43,923 nucleotides of DNA. It comes from UBA4312 sp002394635. GTDB taxonomy: Bacteria; Bacillota_I; Bacilli_A; Erysipelotrichales; Erysipelotrichaceae. The position numbers and the translations under genes are program-made. Numbering within the stretch: the first letter of the stretch is position 1; every line of letters starts with the position of its first letter. The stretch covers positions 1-43,923 of the forward strand of contig CAMNHO010000015.1 in NCBI GenBank assembly GCA_946539765.1, given 5' to 3'. Shown here piece by piece: positions 16,112 to 24,149 of the stretch. The notes beneath the pieces are model-generated. The model saw nothing but the letters and a program-made list of their open reading frames with translations. It searched no databases and was not told where the DNA came from.

Positions 16112-17061
16112 GATTTTCTCTCCTTTCTTTTCAGCAGTTTTTCAAATGATAATTCCCGCGTTCCTAATAAACCGGTTGGTTTAAAGATCATGATGCTGAC
16201 AAGAGCCACACCATAGATAATCATACGCAGGTTTGAGAAGTTCTGTAAGATCATGTTCAAGAAACCAATCACAATGGCAGCAATGACAGACGAAGTCATG
16301 GAGCCCATGCCGCCGAATACCACCATAACGAGAATATCGATAGAACGGTTAAAGTTGAACTGTGTCGGTTTGATGACATAGAAATTACATGCGAATAAAG
16401 CACCGGCCAAAGAAGCTAACAAGGCACCGATAATAAAAGCACTGACTTTATATTTTGTCGTGTTGATCCCCATTGCTTCACTGGCAATTTCATCTTCACG
16501 GATCGAGATACAGGCACGTCCGGGAGCACTGCGGGTAAAGTTACATACGATGATGATGGAGATAACCATACATATAAACAACAAGGTAAATGTCGTCAAT
16601 TTGGGAATACCGGATAAACCGGCCGCACCATTGGTAATCTTCATATTCATTACGATGATACGGATGATTTCCGCAAATCCCAGCGTAGCGATCGCTAAGT
16701 AATCGCCTCGAAGACGAAGGGTCGGTACCGATACGATTAAAGCAGCGACCGTGGAGATGACCATTCCTACTAAAACACCCAGGAATAAGCCGCCAAGGTT
16801 TGGCATCATCTTTGTGATGACCCCGGCACTGTAGGCACCGATACACATGAATCCGGCATGTCCCAGAGAGAATTGACCACAGATACCGATGATCAGGTTC
16901 AAGGATACAGCCAGGATAATATTGATCAGGATGTTATAGATCGTAATTGTGTAATAGGAGCTGATAATGCGGAAATTGATCAGCACACTTAAAAGGATAT
17001 ATACCGCTACGGAAAGAGCCATCCAGCATAGATTGGCTTTTGATAATATTTTCTTGCTCAT
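16108..17061 (-). CDS. livM: Branched-chain amino acid ABC transporter permease LivM
   Basis: The 317-residue permease has about ten hydrophobic segments and the conserved LivM stretch FSLGHAGFMCIGAYSAG, plus RLRGDYLAIATLGFAEIIRI at the ATPase-coupling loop. It overlaps livG by 4 bases and starts 3 bases after livH ends. It forms the channel heterodimer with LivH. Confidence 0.95.
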   Translation of the reverse strand: MSKKILSKANLCWMALSVAVYILLSVLINFRIISSYYTITIYNILINIILAVSLNLIIGICGQFSLGHAGFMCIGAYSAGVITKMMPNLGGLFLGVLVGMVISTVAALIVSVPTLRLRGDYLAIATLGFAEIIRIIVMNMKITNGAAGLSGIPKLTTFTLLFICMVISIIIVCNFTRSAPGRACISIREDEIASEAMGINTTKYKVSAFIIGALLASLAGALFACNFYVIKPTQFNFNRSIDILVMVVFGGMGSMTSSVIAAIVIGFLNMILQNFSNLRMIIYGVALVSIMIFKPTGLLGTRELSFEKLLKRKERKS

Positions 17062-17064
17062 ACT

Positions 17065-17943
17065 CTACACCTTTTCTCTTTCATTTTTACCTAACAAACC
17101 CTCCGGTTTGATAATCAGGATCAGAATCAAAATAACATACACGATGGCATCTTTATACAGGGAACTGCCATAGGCAATAACCATCGTTTCGGCAATTCCG
17201 ATAAACAAGCCGCCGATCATGGCTCCCGGCACACTGCCGATGCCGCCGAATACAGCAGCAATAAAAGCCTTCAGGCCTGGGGTCATACCCATCAGAGGGT
17301 TGATGGAGTTATAATACACACCAACCAGGATACCGGCAACACCGGCTAATGCGGAGCCTAAAAGGAATGTAAAAGAAATGACGGTATCGACATTGATTCC
17401 CATAAGCTTAGCAGCGTTTTCATCCACGCTGACAGCACGCATAGCACGTCCCATCTTGGTATGACGGATGATATACTGCAAGACGATCATCATGACGATC
17501 GTAATGACCAGAATGTAGATCTGTTGTGTGGAGACCTTTACAGATCCAATCTGAAAGGTTGAATTATTCAGTAAAACAGGGTATGTTTTTTTCTCCGAGC
17601 CCATAACCAGCTGTGTTGTATATTCCAAAATATAACTGACACCCATGGCGGTAATCAGGGCGGAGATCCGAGTGGCATGACGTAATGGTTTGTATGCAAC
17701 ACGCTCGATCAATACACCCATGATTCCACAGAAGACCATGGAACCGATCATGGCAGGGAAGAATCCCACACCCAGCTTTGTGGTAACGATATAAGCAACA
17801 AAGCTTCCCAGCATGTAAATATCCCCATGCGCAAAGTTGATCAGCTTGATGATCCCGTATACCATCGTATACCCCAGCGCAATCAGGGCATATATGCTTC
17901 CTAATGACATCCCGTTTACTATTTGTTGAAGAAACTGTGTCAT
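17065..17943 (-). CDS. livH: Branched-chain amino acid ABC transporter permease LivH
   Basis: The 292-residue permease begins with the typical LivH segment NGMSLGSIYALIALGYTMVY, then GIIKLINFAHGDIYMLGSF, and has IGLFIG-type glycine-rich C-terminal segments. A GGAAGGAGAGAG ribosome binding site precedes the ATG. It follows livJ across a 78-base gap that contains a hairpin with a T run, which probably reduces permease expression relative to the binding protein. Confidence 0.95.
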   Translation of the reverse strand: MTQFLQQIVNGMSLGSIYALIALGYTMVYGIIKLINFAHGDIYMLGSFVAYIVTTKLGVGFFPAMIGSMVFCGIMGVLIERVAYKPLRHATRISALITAMGVSYILEYTTQLVMGSEKKTYPVLLNNSTFQIGSVKVSTQQIYILVITIVMMIVLQYIIRHTKMGRAMRAVSVDENAAKLMGINVDTVISFTFLLGSALAGVAGILVGVYYNSINPLMGMTPGLKAFIAAVFGGIGSVPGAMIGGLFIGIAETMVIAYGSSLYKDAIVYVILILILIIKPEGLLGKNEREKV

Positions 17944-17970
17944 AGTATCTCTCTCCTTCCTTAAATGTGG

Positions 17971-17997
17971 AAAAAAGCCAAGGAGAATCCTTAGCTT
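17971..17997 (-). terminator. Attenuating hairpin between livJ and livH
   Basis: On the minus strand AAGCTAAGGA/TCCTTGGCTT (one G-U pair, 3-base loop) is followed by TTTT. Located between the binding-protein gene and the permeases, it likely stops a fraction of transcripts so that LivJ is made in excess. Confidence 0.7.
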
Positions 17998-18021
17998 TTT
18001 CTCTACGTTGTACGTATTTGT

Positions 18022-19209
18022 TTACTTAACGGTTACTTCTGCATTTGTTTCTGCACCGTTTGTAGCAGCATCGATAACCAATACAGATTTAACAGGTGTA
18101 TGCGTTTCATCAAATGTAAAGCTTCCTGTCAATCCGTCAAATTCAGCTTTCTCCAATGCTTCCTGTAAAGCAGGTCCGGTTGCACCGGCTTCTTCCAGAG
18201 CCTGGATACCTAACATAACAGAGTCATAAGCTAAATAAGAGAACATGTTCAGAGCATCTTCACCATATTCTTCAATATAGGCTTTTTTGAATTCTTCCTG
18301 TGCTTCTGTCGGAGCGCCGGATGCGATAGCCGTAGTGAAGAATACATCATTCAGATTTTCCTTGCCGGCCAACTGAGCCAATACAGTCGAGTCAAATCCG
18401 TCAGCCCCAACGATCGTAGCATCGATTCCCATTTCACGAGCCTGTTTGATGATCAAACCAGCTTCACCATAGTATCCGGCTACATATAATACGTCAAAAT
18501 CCTTTTCGGATAATTTAGTCAGGATCGCGTTGAAATCTGTATCTCCGGCATTGTAGCTTCCGTCTTTTAAAGAGTTGATGACTTCGCCACCGTTCGCTTC
18601 AAATGTTTCGATGAACTGATTTGCCAGTCCCTGACCATAATCACTTGTTTCAGCAAGAACAGCCGCCTTTTTCTTTCCCATATCCTTGGCTGCATACTGT
18701 GCCATGGCTGCACCCTGGTAAGAATCTTCAAAGCAGATACGGAATGCACTTGGATATACTTCATCTCCGTTCATTGTTGCGTTGATCTGTGTAGCTGATG
18801 GGGAAATAACCGGAACGCTACTGTCACTGGCAACTTGATATGTAGCGATAGAAGCACCACTTGTTGCCGGTCCGACGATGAAGGCAACCTGATCTTCTTC
18901 AATCAACTTGGTAGCCGCTGTTGTACTTTCCGCAGCATCACCTTTGTTGTCAACGGATACATATTCCAATTTGTACTTCGCATCTTCACTTTCATTGTAC
19001 ATTTTAATAGCTAATTCAACAGCGTTGGATTCTGCTGTACCATAGCTGGCAACGTCACCGCTCAATTCGAAGTTTCCTCCAATCTTAACGGTATCACCTT
19101 CAGCTAATTCAGAACCGGATCCACCGGCACCTCCGCCAGATCCACAAGCAGCTAACATACTCACTGTCATAGCAGAACTTAATAAAACTTTCAAAAATTT
19201 CTTGCTCAT
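18022..19209 (-). CDS. livJ: Branched-chain amino acid-binding lipoprotein LivJ
   Basis: The 395-residue protein has a lipoprotein signal with lipobox LAA-Cys22, a Gly/Ser-rich linker, then a type I periplasmic-binding fold (VKIGGNFELSGDVASYGTAE, AVELAIKMYNE, FIVGPATSGASIA). It should capture branched-chain amino acids at the outer face of the membrane for LivHMGF. The ATG at 19209 is set by GGAGGAG 11 bases upstream; the open frame continues upstream into the promoter region and is not coding. First gene of the operon. Confidence 0.95.
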   Translation of the reverse strand: MSKKFLKVLLSSAMTVSMLAACGSGGGAGGSGSELAEGDTVKIGGNFELSGDVASYGTAESNAVELAIKMYNESEDAKYKLEYVSVDNKGDAAESTTAATKLIEEDQVAFIVGPATSGASIATYQVASDSSVPVISPSATQINATMNGDEVYPSAFRICFEDSYQGAAMAQYAAKDMGKKKAAVLAETSDYGQGLANQFIETFEANGGEVINSLKDGSYNAGDTDFNAILTKLSEKDFDVLYVAGYYGEAGLIIKQAREMGIDATIVGADGFDSTVLAQLAGKENLNDVFFTTAIASGAPTEAQEEFKKAYIEEYGEDALNMFSYLAYDSVMLGIQALEEAGATGPALQEALEKAEFDGLTGSFTFDETHTPVKSVLVIDAATNGAETNAEVTVK

Positions 19210-19255
19210 AATAGTAATTCTCCTCCTACATATTAAGAAATTTAATATTAACATT

Positions 19256-19284
19256 ATACTACATAATACCAAGCTTTTTTTCAA
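19256..19284 (-). promoter_or_regulatory. Promoter of the liv operon
   Basis: On the minus strand TTGAAA (19279-19284), 17-base spacer, TAGTAT (19256-19261). AT-rich dyad-like sequence (ATTTTC-GT-TGAAAA) overlaps and precedes the -35 and could hold an operator, but no known consensus is met well. Confidence 0.6.
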
Positions 19285-19387
19285 CGAAAATCTTTCATTT
19301 TCCTTTGAAAAAGTTTTCAACATCTTAATCTTCGTATGTCGTATTCTTTCATTCAAGATATGATACTATGATAAAAAGGAGGATATC

Positions 19388-19552
19388 ATGATTACTTGTT
19401 ACCAGGCGCGGCAACGCCTTGATGATTATTTGAAAGACTATTCTAAGATCAAACAGACTATACAAAGGCATCCGGATTGGGAGATTATGCAGATTGCTCA
19501 GGCTTGTCAGGTAGATGAAAAGGAAGTGTTGAAGGTGATGAAAAATCTATGA
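19388..19552 (+). CDS. Small helical protein, 54 aa, coupled to the hydrolase
   Basis: An ATG after AAAAGGAGGATATC opens a 54-residue frame (start MITCYQARQRLDDYLKDYSK, end EKEVLKVMKNL). Its stop overlaps the start of the alpha/beta hydrolase gene by 4 bases (ATGA), a classic coupled pair. The sequence is all-helical and charged, and the second half (WEIMQIAQACQVDEKEVLKVM) looks like a small helix-turn-helix or a UBA-like three-helix unit. No membrane segment. Function unknown, but the ribosome binding site and overlap make it a convincing gene. Confidence 0.75.
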   Translation: MITCYQARQRLDDYLKDYSKIKQTIQRHPDWEIMQIAQACQVDEKEVLKVMKNL

Positions 19553-20676
19553 AGCAGCTGAAAGCTTTGTTGGTTGCTTTCTGTATTCTGACAGCAGTAC
19601 TTTTTCTGATTTTATCAGTTGGTCTGGTATGCTGGAAAATACCGGTTCTGGGGACGATCTCCACGTTTCTGTTTCAAAGCCGGATACAGTATATCATCCC
19701 TATCTGTTTTGGATCGACGGTTTTCTGGATTGTTTGGATGCTTTTCAAAAAAAAGAAGTTGTATCTGTTTTTATCTGTGATATCGATTGTGACATTGGTC
19801 ATTCATCTTTTTGTTCTAGGTTCCACGCTCCATCACCTGCAAAAAGAAAATATTACCATCGATTTTTTTTCGACGAACAAGCCGTTACCGACCCATGAAG
19901 TGGTTGTAGACACACAAATATATGCAGACGGGCAGAGCATAGATGTGTATTATGTACCAGCCGGATCAAAAGAAAAACCAATCATCGTCTATATGCATGG
20001 AGGAGGCTGGGTCAGCGGATCGAGAACCAACCGGGAATATGATGCCCGTGTCTTCGCGAAAAACGGATACGTTGTGTTTTGTATGGATTATGAATTATCC
20101 GGTAAGGAGCAGCATCTTTGGAAGCAGACCCAATCACAAATGGATATGGCCATGGACTGGATCCAGGCACATGCCAAAGATTATCGGGCAAGTATAAAAC
20201 GTTTGTATCTTACCGGAGATAGTGCCGGAGGCAATCTGGCATTGATTACAGCATATCGGATGAATGCTGATACAAGAAGACCGGATGTAAGAGCTGTCTG
20301 TGTAGACTATCCGATCGTTGATCCTGTTTCTTTTTATAATAATGAAGCTTTTTATATGTCAGATCTGGCAAAAGGATCGATCATTGCGTATACCGGAGGT
20401 ACACCGGAGCAGAAAAAAGATGCGTATGAAGCACTCACGGTCTATCGGTATGTCAATGAAAGCTGTCCGCCAACCGCAATCTTTTTAGGCCAGGCGGATA
20501 CACTTGTACCACCGGAACCATCCTATATATTATGTCAACAGCTGCAAGACCATAACATAGACAATCAGATCCTGGCCGTTCCGTTTGCCAATCATATTCT
20601 TGATTACCAGCCGGCATCGGTGGGAAACCAGGCCTGGTTATCTTATGCGCTGCAATGGTTTTCCTCACATTCTTAA
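19549..20676 (+). CDS. Membrane-anchored alpha/beta hydrolase (HSL-like esterase)
   Basis: The 375-residue protein has three N-terminal hydrophobic segments (about 6-28, 47-66, 71-91), then an alpha/beta-hydrolase domain. Oxyanion-hole motif HGGGW (150-154), nucleophile Ser225 in GDSAGGN, and likely Asp317 and His349 complete the triad. This is the pattern of hormone-sensitive-lipase-type esterases; with three anchors the catalytic domain should face outside, though topology is uncertain. Substrate unknown (acyl esters of envelope components are possible). Translationally coupled to the 54-residue gene upstream. Confidence 0.88.
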   Translation: MKQLKALLVAFCILTAVLFLILSVGLVCWKIPVLGTISTFLFQSRIQYIIPICFGSTVFWIVWMLFKKKKLYLFLSVISIVTLVIHLFVLGSTLHHLQKENITIDFFSTNKPLPTHEVVVDTQIYADGQSIDVYYVPAGSKEKPIIVYMHGGGWVSGSRTNREYDARVFAKNGYVVFCMDYELSGKEQHLWKQTQSQMDMAMDWIQAHAKDYRASIKRLYLTGDSAGGNLALITAYRMNADTRRPDVRAVCVDYPIVDPVSFYNNEAFYMSDLAKGSIIAYTGGTPEQKKDAYEALTVYRYVNESCPPTAIFLGQADTLVPPEPSYILCQQLQDHNIDNQILAVPFANHILDYQPASVGNQAWLSYALQWFSSHS

Positions 20677-20742
20677 ATAACTGACATCAGGATTGTCAGA
20701 TTACGTGGTATTAATCAAGCATAAGGAATGGTGGGTGGGGCT

Positions 20743-20913
20743 ATGAAACAATATAAAAAGGAAGAGTTTGAACTGAATAAAAAAGAAAATCCGGCATTAT
20801 ATCATATAACGATGATGATAGCCAGCCAGTTTGAACAATCCAGATCATTTCGTTTATTTATGTATGTTCAGATATTGCTGGACGTGTTGCTTGTATGGTT
20901 ATTGATCCGTTAA
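20743..20913 (+). CDS. Small single-span membrane protein, 56 aa
   Basis: The product starts MKQYKKEEFELNKKENPALY and ends with a hydrophobic helix (about 37-55, RLFMYVQILLDVLLVWLLIR) with a terminal Arg. The ATG at 20743 gives a natural Lys-rich start; an in-frame ATG at 20728 would add VGGA and sits too close to AAGGA. The ribosome binding site (GGTGGGG) is unusual. Probably a tail-anchored small membrane protein; function unknown. Confidence 0.5.
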   Translation: MKQYKKEEFELNKKENPALYHITMMIASQFEQSRSFRLFMYVQILLDVLLVWLLIR

Positions 20914-20951
20914 GAGTGGATAGAAAAGAGCAGATGGCATAAAATAGAGAT

Positions 20952-21554
20952 ATGAATACTCTAAAAAGTCAAAGGATTACATTTTTTGATGTGGAAACAC
21001 CCAATGGAAAAGGGGACAGCATCTGTTCCATTGGTCTGATTTCCTGTGTAAACGGAATAGAGGTGGATCGCAGGTATTACTTGGTGGATCCGGAAGCGCC
21101 ATTCTGGGCTATGAATATCCGGATCCATGGGATCCGGCCTGTCCAGGTGATGGATGCGCCGACCTTTCCGCAGATATGGCAGGAGATCGAACCATGGTTT
21201 ACGCAAGGCATTCTGGTTGCTCACAATGCTGCCTTTGATATGAATGTCATTAAAAAATGCTTATTGCGTTATGGGCTGGATGTGCCGCCGATGTTGTCCA
21301 TCTGCACAGTTCATTTAAGTCGGAAACATGTGAATCTAGATTATTATCGTCTCAATGATGTCTGTACCTATCTGCAAATTCCGCTTGAACACCATCATCA
21401 TGCCATGGATGATACGATTGGCTGCAAGGGGATCTTCGATTACTGGGCATCCAATGGACGCATTGATGAAAAGGATATCACGGTCTATTCCATGGATAAG
21501 ACAATGAAATATCGTGCGTATGTAAAGAAAAACGGAAGTATAAATCTTCGATAG
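20952..21554 (+). CDS. DEDDh-family 3'-5' exonuclease
   Basis: The 200-residue protein has the ExoI motif FFDVE (Asp13, Glu15), ExoII HNAAFD with Asp96, and ExoIII His149-Asp154 in HHHAMDD, the DEDDh set of DNA polymerase III epsilon-like exonucleases and RNase T relatives. It is a stand-alone exonuclease without polymerase or UvrC-like domains, so a role in DNA repair or RNA trimming is possible. The ribosome binding site (AGAG) is weak. It starts 38 bases after the small membrane protein and ends before a terminator. Confidence 0.9.
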   Translation: MNTLKSQRITFFDVETPNGKGDSICSIGLISCVNGIEVDRRYYLVDPEAPFWAMNIRIHGIRPVQVMDAPTFPQIWQEIEPWFTQGILVAHNAAFDMNVIKKCLLRYGLDVPPMLSICTVHLSRKHVNLDYYRLNDVCTYLQIPLEHHHHAMDDTIGCKGIFDYWASNGRIDEKDITVYSMDKTMKYRAYVKKNGSINLR

Positions 21555-21566
21555 GAGCAGAAACAG

Positions 21567-21605
21567 GCTGATGGGATCTATTTTTATAGATACATCAGCT
21601 TTTTT
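21567..21605 (+). terminator. Terminator after the exonuclease gene
   Basis: GCTGATG-GG-ATCTAT paired with ATAGAT-A-CATCAGC, then a T6 tract. Confidence 0.85.
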
Positions 21606-21667
21606 AATGTCTGTTAAATAAATGAGATGCATGGTATAATTAATTATAACTAACTAAGGAGATGCAT

Positions 21668-22588
21668 ATGAAAAAGGAAACTTTTGATGTGGTTCACGAT
21701 GGATTTTACGGCGCGTATTATCCGAATAAAGAAGCGACTTCCACCGTAATGATCTTAATGCTGGGAGATTCTATTGATGACAGGATGGCGGTTTCCGGTG
21801 TGAAATGGATCCATTCATTCGGGTGCAATGCCTTGACAATGGCACCGGCTAAAAAGGATTATGGGCATCATAACTATCCGTTAGAGCGGTTTGGAAAAGC
21901 ATTGGATCGATTAAGGGAAAAGGGAAATCAAAAATTTGGTATTGCCGGCGCTTCGACAACCGCAATGCTGGCATTGTGTGTTGCTTCATATTATCCGGAG
22001 ATAACGCTGACCATCGCTATATCCCCGTGTGATTTTATTATGGAAGGTTTCTATCGGGATGGTAAAGATGGGATGCGGGAGCGTCCGGGCCAAGGGGAAT
22101 CTACGGTTTCCTGGAAAGGACAGCCTTTACCTTATTTGCCGTATGCCTATCGACATCCTACTTATTGGAAGATGATCCGCAAAGAAAGCAAAGAAGGAAA
22201 AGATATGGTGGCCAGCCGTAAGCTCTTTGATGAATCCGAACGACGTCATCCATTGCAGGAATCACAGAAAATAAAGGTGGAAAAGATCCGGGGACACATT
22301 GTTTTTATTGGCGGGTATGACGATGTTCTCTGGGATACATGCCGATATATAAAACGGATGGAGCGACGTCTGGAAGATCATGCACATACATGTACGATTA
22401 CTTCTTTGCTCTATGCGCATGTGACCCATTTTGCTTTTCCACAAAGTATGCTGGACAGGATGTTGCCGATTTTTGGCAATCAGATCGTAAAGCTTTTTGC
22501 AGCCGGCCGTGCTTGGCCGAAACAATGTAAACAGGCGCGAAAGGATATCGACAAGAATCTTACAGAGATTATACAGACATGGAAATGA
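21668..22588 (+). CDS. BAAT-type acyl-CoA thioester hydrolase/acyltransferase-like protein
   Basis: The 306-residue alpha/beta-hydrolase-fold protein resembles the C-terminal domain of bile acid-CoA:amino acid N-acyltransferase and acyl-CoA thioesterases. The nucleophile elbow reads GIAGASTTAM (Ser96), the Asp region IGGYDDVLWDTCRYIKRM and the His region AHVTHFAFP. The second of two ATGs (21668) is chosen, 6 bases after AAGGAG. Substrate is unknown; a bile-acid link is only suggested by the family name and should not be assumed. Single-gene unit. Confidence 0.8.
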   Translation: MKKETFDVVHDGFYGAYYPNKEATSTVMILMLGDSIDDRMAVSGVKWIHSFGCNALTMAPAKKDYGHHNYPLERFGKALDRLREKGNQKFGIAGASTTAMLALCVASYYPEITLTIAISPCDFIMEGFYRDGKDGMRERPGQGESTVSWKGQPLPYLPYAYRHPTYWKMIRKESKEGKDMVASRKLFDESERRHPLQESQKIKVEKIRGHIVFIGGYDDVLWDTCRYIKRMERRLEDHAHTCTITSLLYAHVTHFAFPQSMLDRMLPIFGNQIVKLFAAGRAWPKQCKQARKDIDKNLTEIIQTWK

Positions 22589-22608
22589 CGTGAATTCCCG
22601 TCTTTTTT
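22587..22608 (+). terminator. Weak terminator after the BAAT-type gene
   Basis: GACG-T-G/C-C-CGTC with an AATT loop and one mismatch, followed by T6. The stem overlaps the stop codon and is short. Confidence 0.5.
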
Positions 22609-22664
22609 ATGAAGTTTACCACATTATTCATCAAAGCTGCGCAAAAATATGATAGGATGGACAT

Positions 22665-22907
22665 ATGAATGTAAAAACAAAGATTATTTGCCTTGATTAT
22701 GGGGTTGAATATGAAAAAATGGATAAAAATTATCCATTTTGTGGGACAGAGAATATAAATACGGTCCTTCATGAGCATTATGCCTGTTTGGATGCGATTC
22801 GCGACCGCCGGGAACGGAGAAAGGAATTTTTGAAAACGCTCTATCTGTTTTTAGAACTAGCAGCATTCGAGCGATGGACCGGAAAGGAGAGTGCATATGA
22901 AGTGTAA
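22665..22907 (+). CDS. Small protein with degenerate zinc ribbon, 80 aa
   Basis: The N-terminus looks like a zinc ribbon whose inner cysteines are both replaced by tyrosine: Cys9-x2-Tyr12 and Tyr23-x2-Cys26 (ICLDYGVEY and NYPFCGTEN). The rest is a charged helix and an amphipathic or hydrophobic helix (FLKTLYLFLELAAFERW). It overlaps the following zinc-ribbon membrane protein by 11 bases, so the two are coupled. No clear ribosome binding site is seen before the ATG (GGATGGACAT). Function unknown. Confidence 0.6.
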   Translation: MNVKTKIICLDYGVEYEKMDKNYPFCGTENINTVLHEHYACLDAIRDRRERRKEFLKTLYLFLELAAFERWTGKESAYEV

Positions 22908-23655
22908 AAACTGCGGAGCACAATATCGATTCATTCAAATGGTATGTCCTAACTGCAATGCAGAAAACCGCCTTGGAAGGATCTGGATGGTACAGCGTTC
23001 CCAGGCAGAGCTGGAGTATCAGAAGAAATTGAATAAAGCCACCAGGCAGGTCAATCCGTTTGTGATCAACCGTGTATTAAACCGGATCCTTCTGGTTACG
23101 GTTGTTCTTTCTTTAGTGGTTGCATTCATCAGTGCCGGTTCCTATTTTTGGCGAAGCCGGGAAAATATGGCCCCGGGAATTCTGGAAGATGAACAGGCTT
23201 ATATGGAAAAGCTTTATGATCGACGAGATTTCCGTAAGCTGGAAGATTACATGACGGAACACAATTTGATAGGAACCCAGAATTACAAATATAGTCAAGC
23301 GATCGTGATGTCGTATTCCTATCAGGATTATATCCAGGACAAGCTTTGTTTTTTGGAGATGAGCGAAGAACAAAAACAGCAGGATTCATTCTATCTGCGT
23401 TATGCGATTTCGAATTCTTATCAGGTCTATCGATGCGACACGGGTATTTACGAAGAACTAGATCCGGAAAATGAATTATTGTATAAAGAGTATTATGATG
23501 AAGTACAGGCTTTCTGGAAAGGTATCCTGGGATTGGAACAGTCAGAAATCAATGCCTACATTTTATATCAGGTGGAGGATGAATTCATCAGCGTTACCAA
23601 TATTAACGTTGTCGAAAGCATTGCCAAAGCCAGGAGGGCATGGCGCGATGAATAG
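22897..23655 (+). CDS. Zinc-ribbon membrane protein, 252 aa
   Basis: The N-terminus is an intact zinc ribbon (Cys3-x2-Cys6, Cys17-x2-Cys20), then a basic linker, one transmembrane helix (about 63-85, LLVTVVLSLVVAFISAGSYF) and a C-terminal extracytoplasmic helical domain rich in Tyr, Glu and Asp. The start at 22897 is preferred over a GTG two codons upstream because AAAGGAGA is 7 bases before it. The outer domain (EDEQAYMEKLYDRRDFRKLE onward) resembles that of the next protein. Overlaps both neighbours. Function unknown; zinc-ribbon plus one-helix proteins are common in Bacillota envelopes. Confidence 0.75.
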   Translation: MKCKNCGAQYRFIQMVCPNCNAENRLGRIWMVQRSQAELEYQKKLNKATRQVNPFVINRVLNRILLVTVVLSLVVAFISAGSYFWRSRENMAPGILEDEQAYMEKLYDRRDFRKLEDYMTEHNLIGTQNYKYSQAIVMSYSYQDYIQDKLCFLEMSEEQKQQDSFYLRYAISNSYQVYRCDTGIYEELDPENELLYKEYYDEVQAFWKGILGLEQSEINAYILYQVEDEFISVTNINVVESIAKARRAWRDE

Positions 23656-24070
23656 ACAGAAAGTACCTTCTACACCGGTGCTGCTTATAAAAGGGATGTT
23701 TGTGATCTGCCTTGTGATGATCATGATTTCGGCCATTCTGACGATGATGACCCCCGATGTAGAACAGATTGAATATACAGAAGAGCAGAGCCGTATCATT
23801 CATGAATGTGATCAATACTACTACGAAAAACAATACGGACAGCTCAGAGAGTATTTATATTCCAATAAGTTATATGATGAACCATATGATGTATATTGGG
23901 AAATGGTCAACGGTTATACCGATTATATTGAGTACGTAACTTATAAAAAGGGAATTAATTTACAAAAGACGGAAGAATATAAGAAGAAAGTGATACAGAA
24001 TGCCAATCGTTGCCGATACGAGAAGAACCAGAAAGAACTGGACCGGTTAAAACGAGTTGTTTCCAAATAA
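23648..24070 (+). CDS. Single-span membrane protein, 140 aa, partner of the zinc-ribbon protein
   Basis: The product starts MNRQKVPSTPVLLIKGMFVI with one membrane helix (about 10-33), then an outer helical domain (EEQSRIIHECDQYYYEKQYG onward) resembling the outer domain of the preceding gene product, as if derived by duplication without the zinc ribbon. The ATG at 23648 overlaps the previous stop by 8 bases, and AGGAGG lies 10 bases upstream inside that gene. The frame remains open far upstream, but that part is an out-of-frame shadow. Function unknown. Confidence 0.75.
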   Translation: MNRQKVPSTPVLLIKGMFVICLVMIMISAILTMMTPDVEQIEYTEEQSRIIHECDQYYYEKQYGQLREYLYSNKLYDEPYDVYWEMVNGYTDYIEYVTYKKGINLQKTEEYKKKVIQNANRCRYEKNQKELDRLKRVVSK

Positions 24071-24149
24071 GGAGAGCACTCTTTTATTGGGGATGGTATT
24101 TCTAGAATTTATAAAATAAGGTAGAATAAATATGTAGGAGGAATCAACT

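Noticed and set aside
19262..19360. Possible CodY-type box upstream of livJ (ATTTTC-GT-TGAAAA)
   Set aside because: It differs from the AATTTTCWGAAAATT consensus by spacing and several bases; in AT-rich DNA this is not strong enough to call.
20680..20700. Hairpin CTGACA...TGTCAG after the hydrolase gene
   Set aside because: No T run follows on either strand, so it is not called as a terminator; an operator role has no further support.
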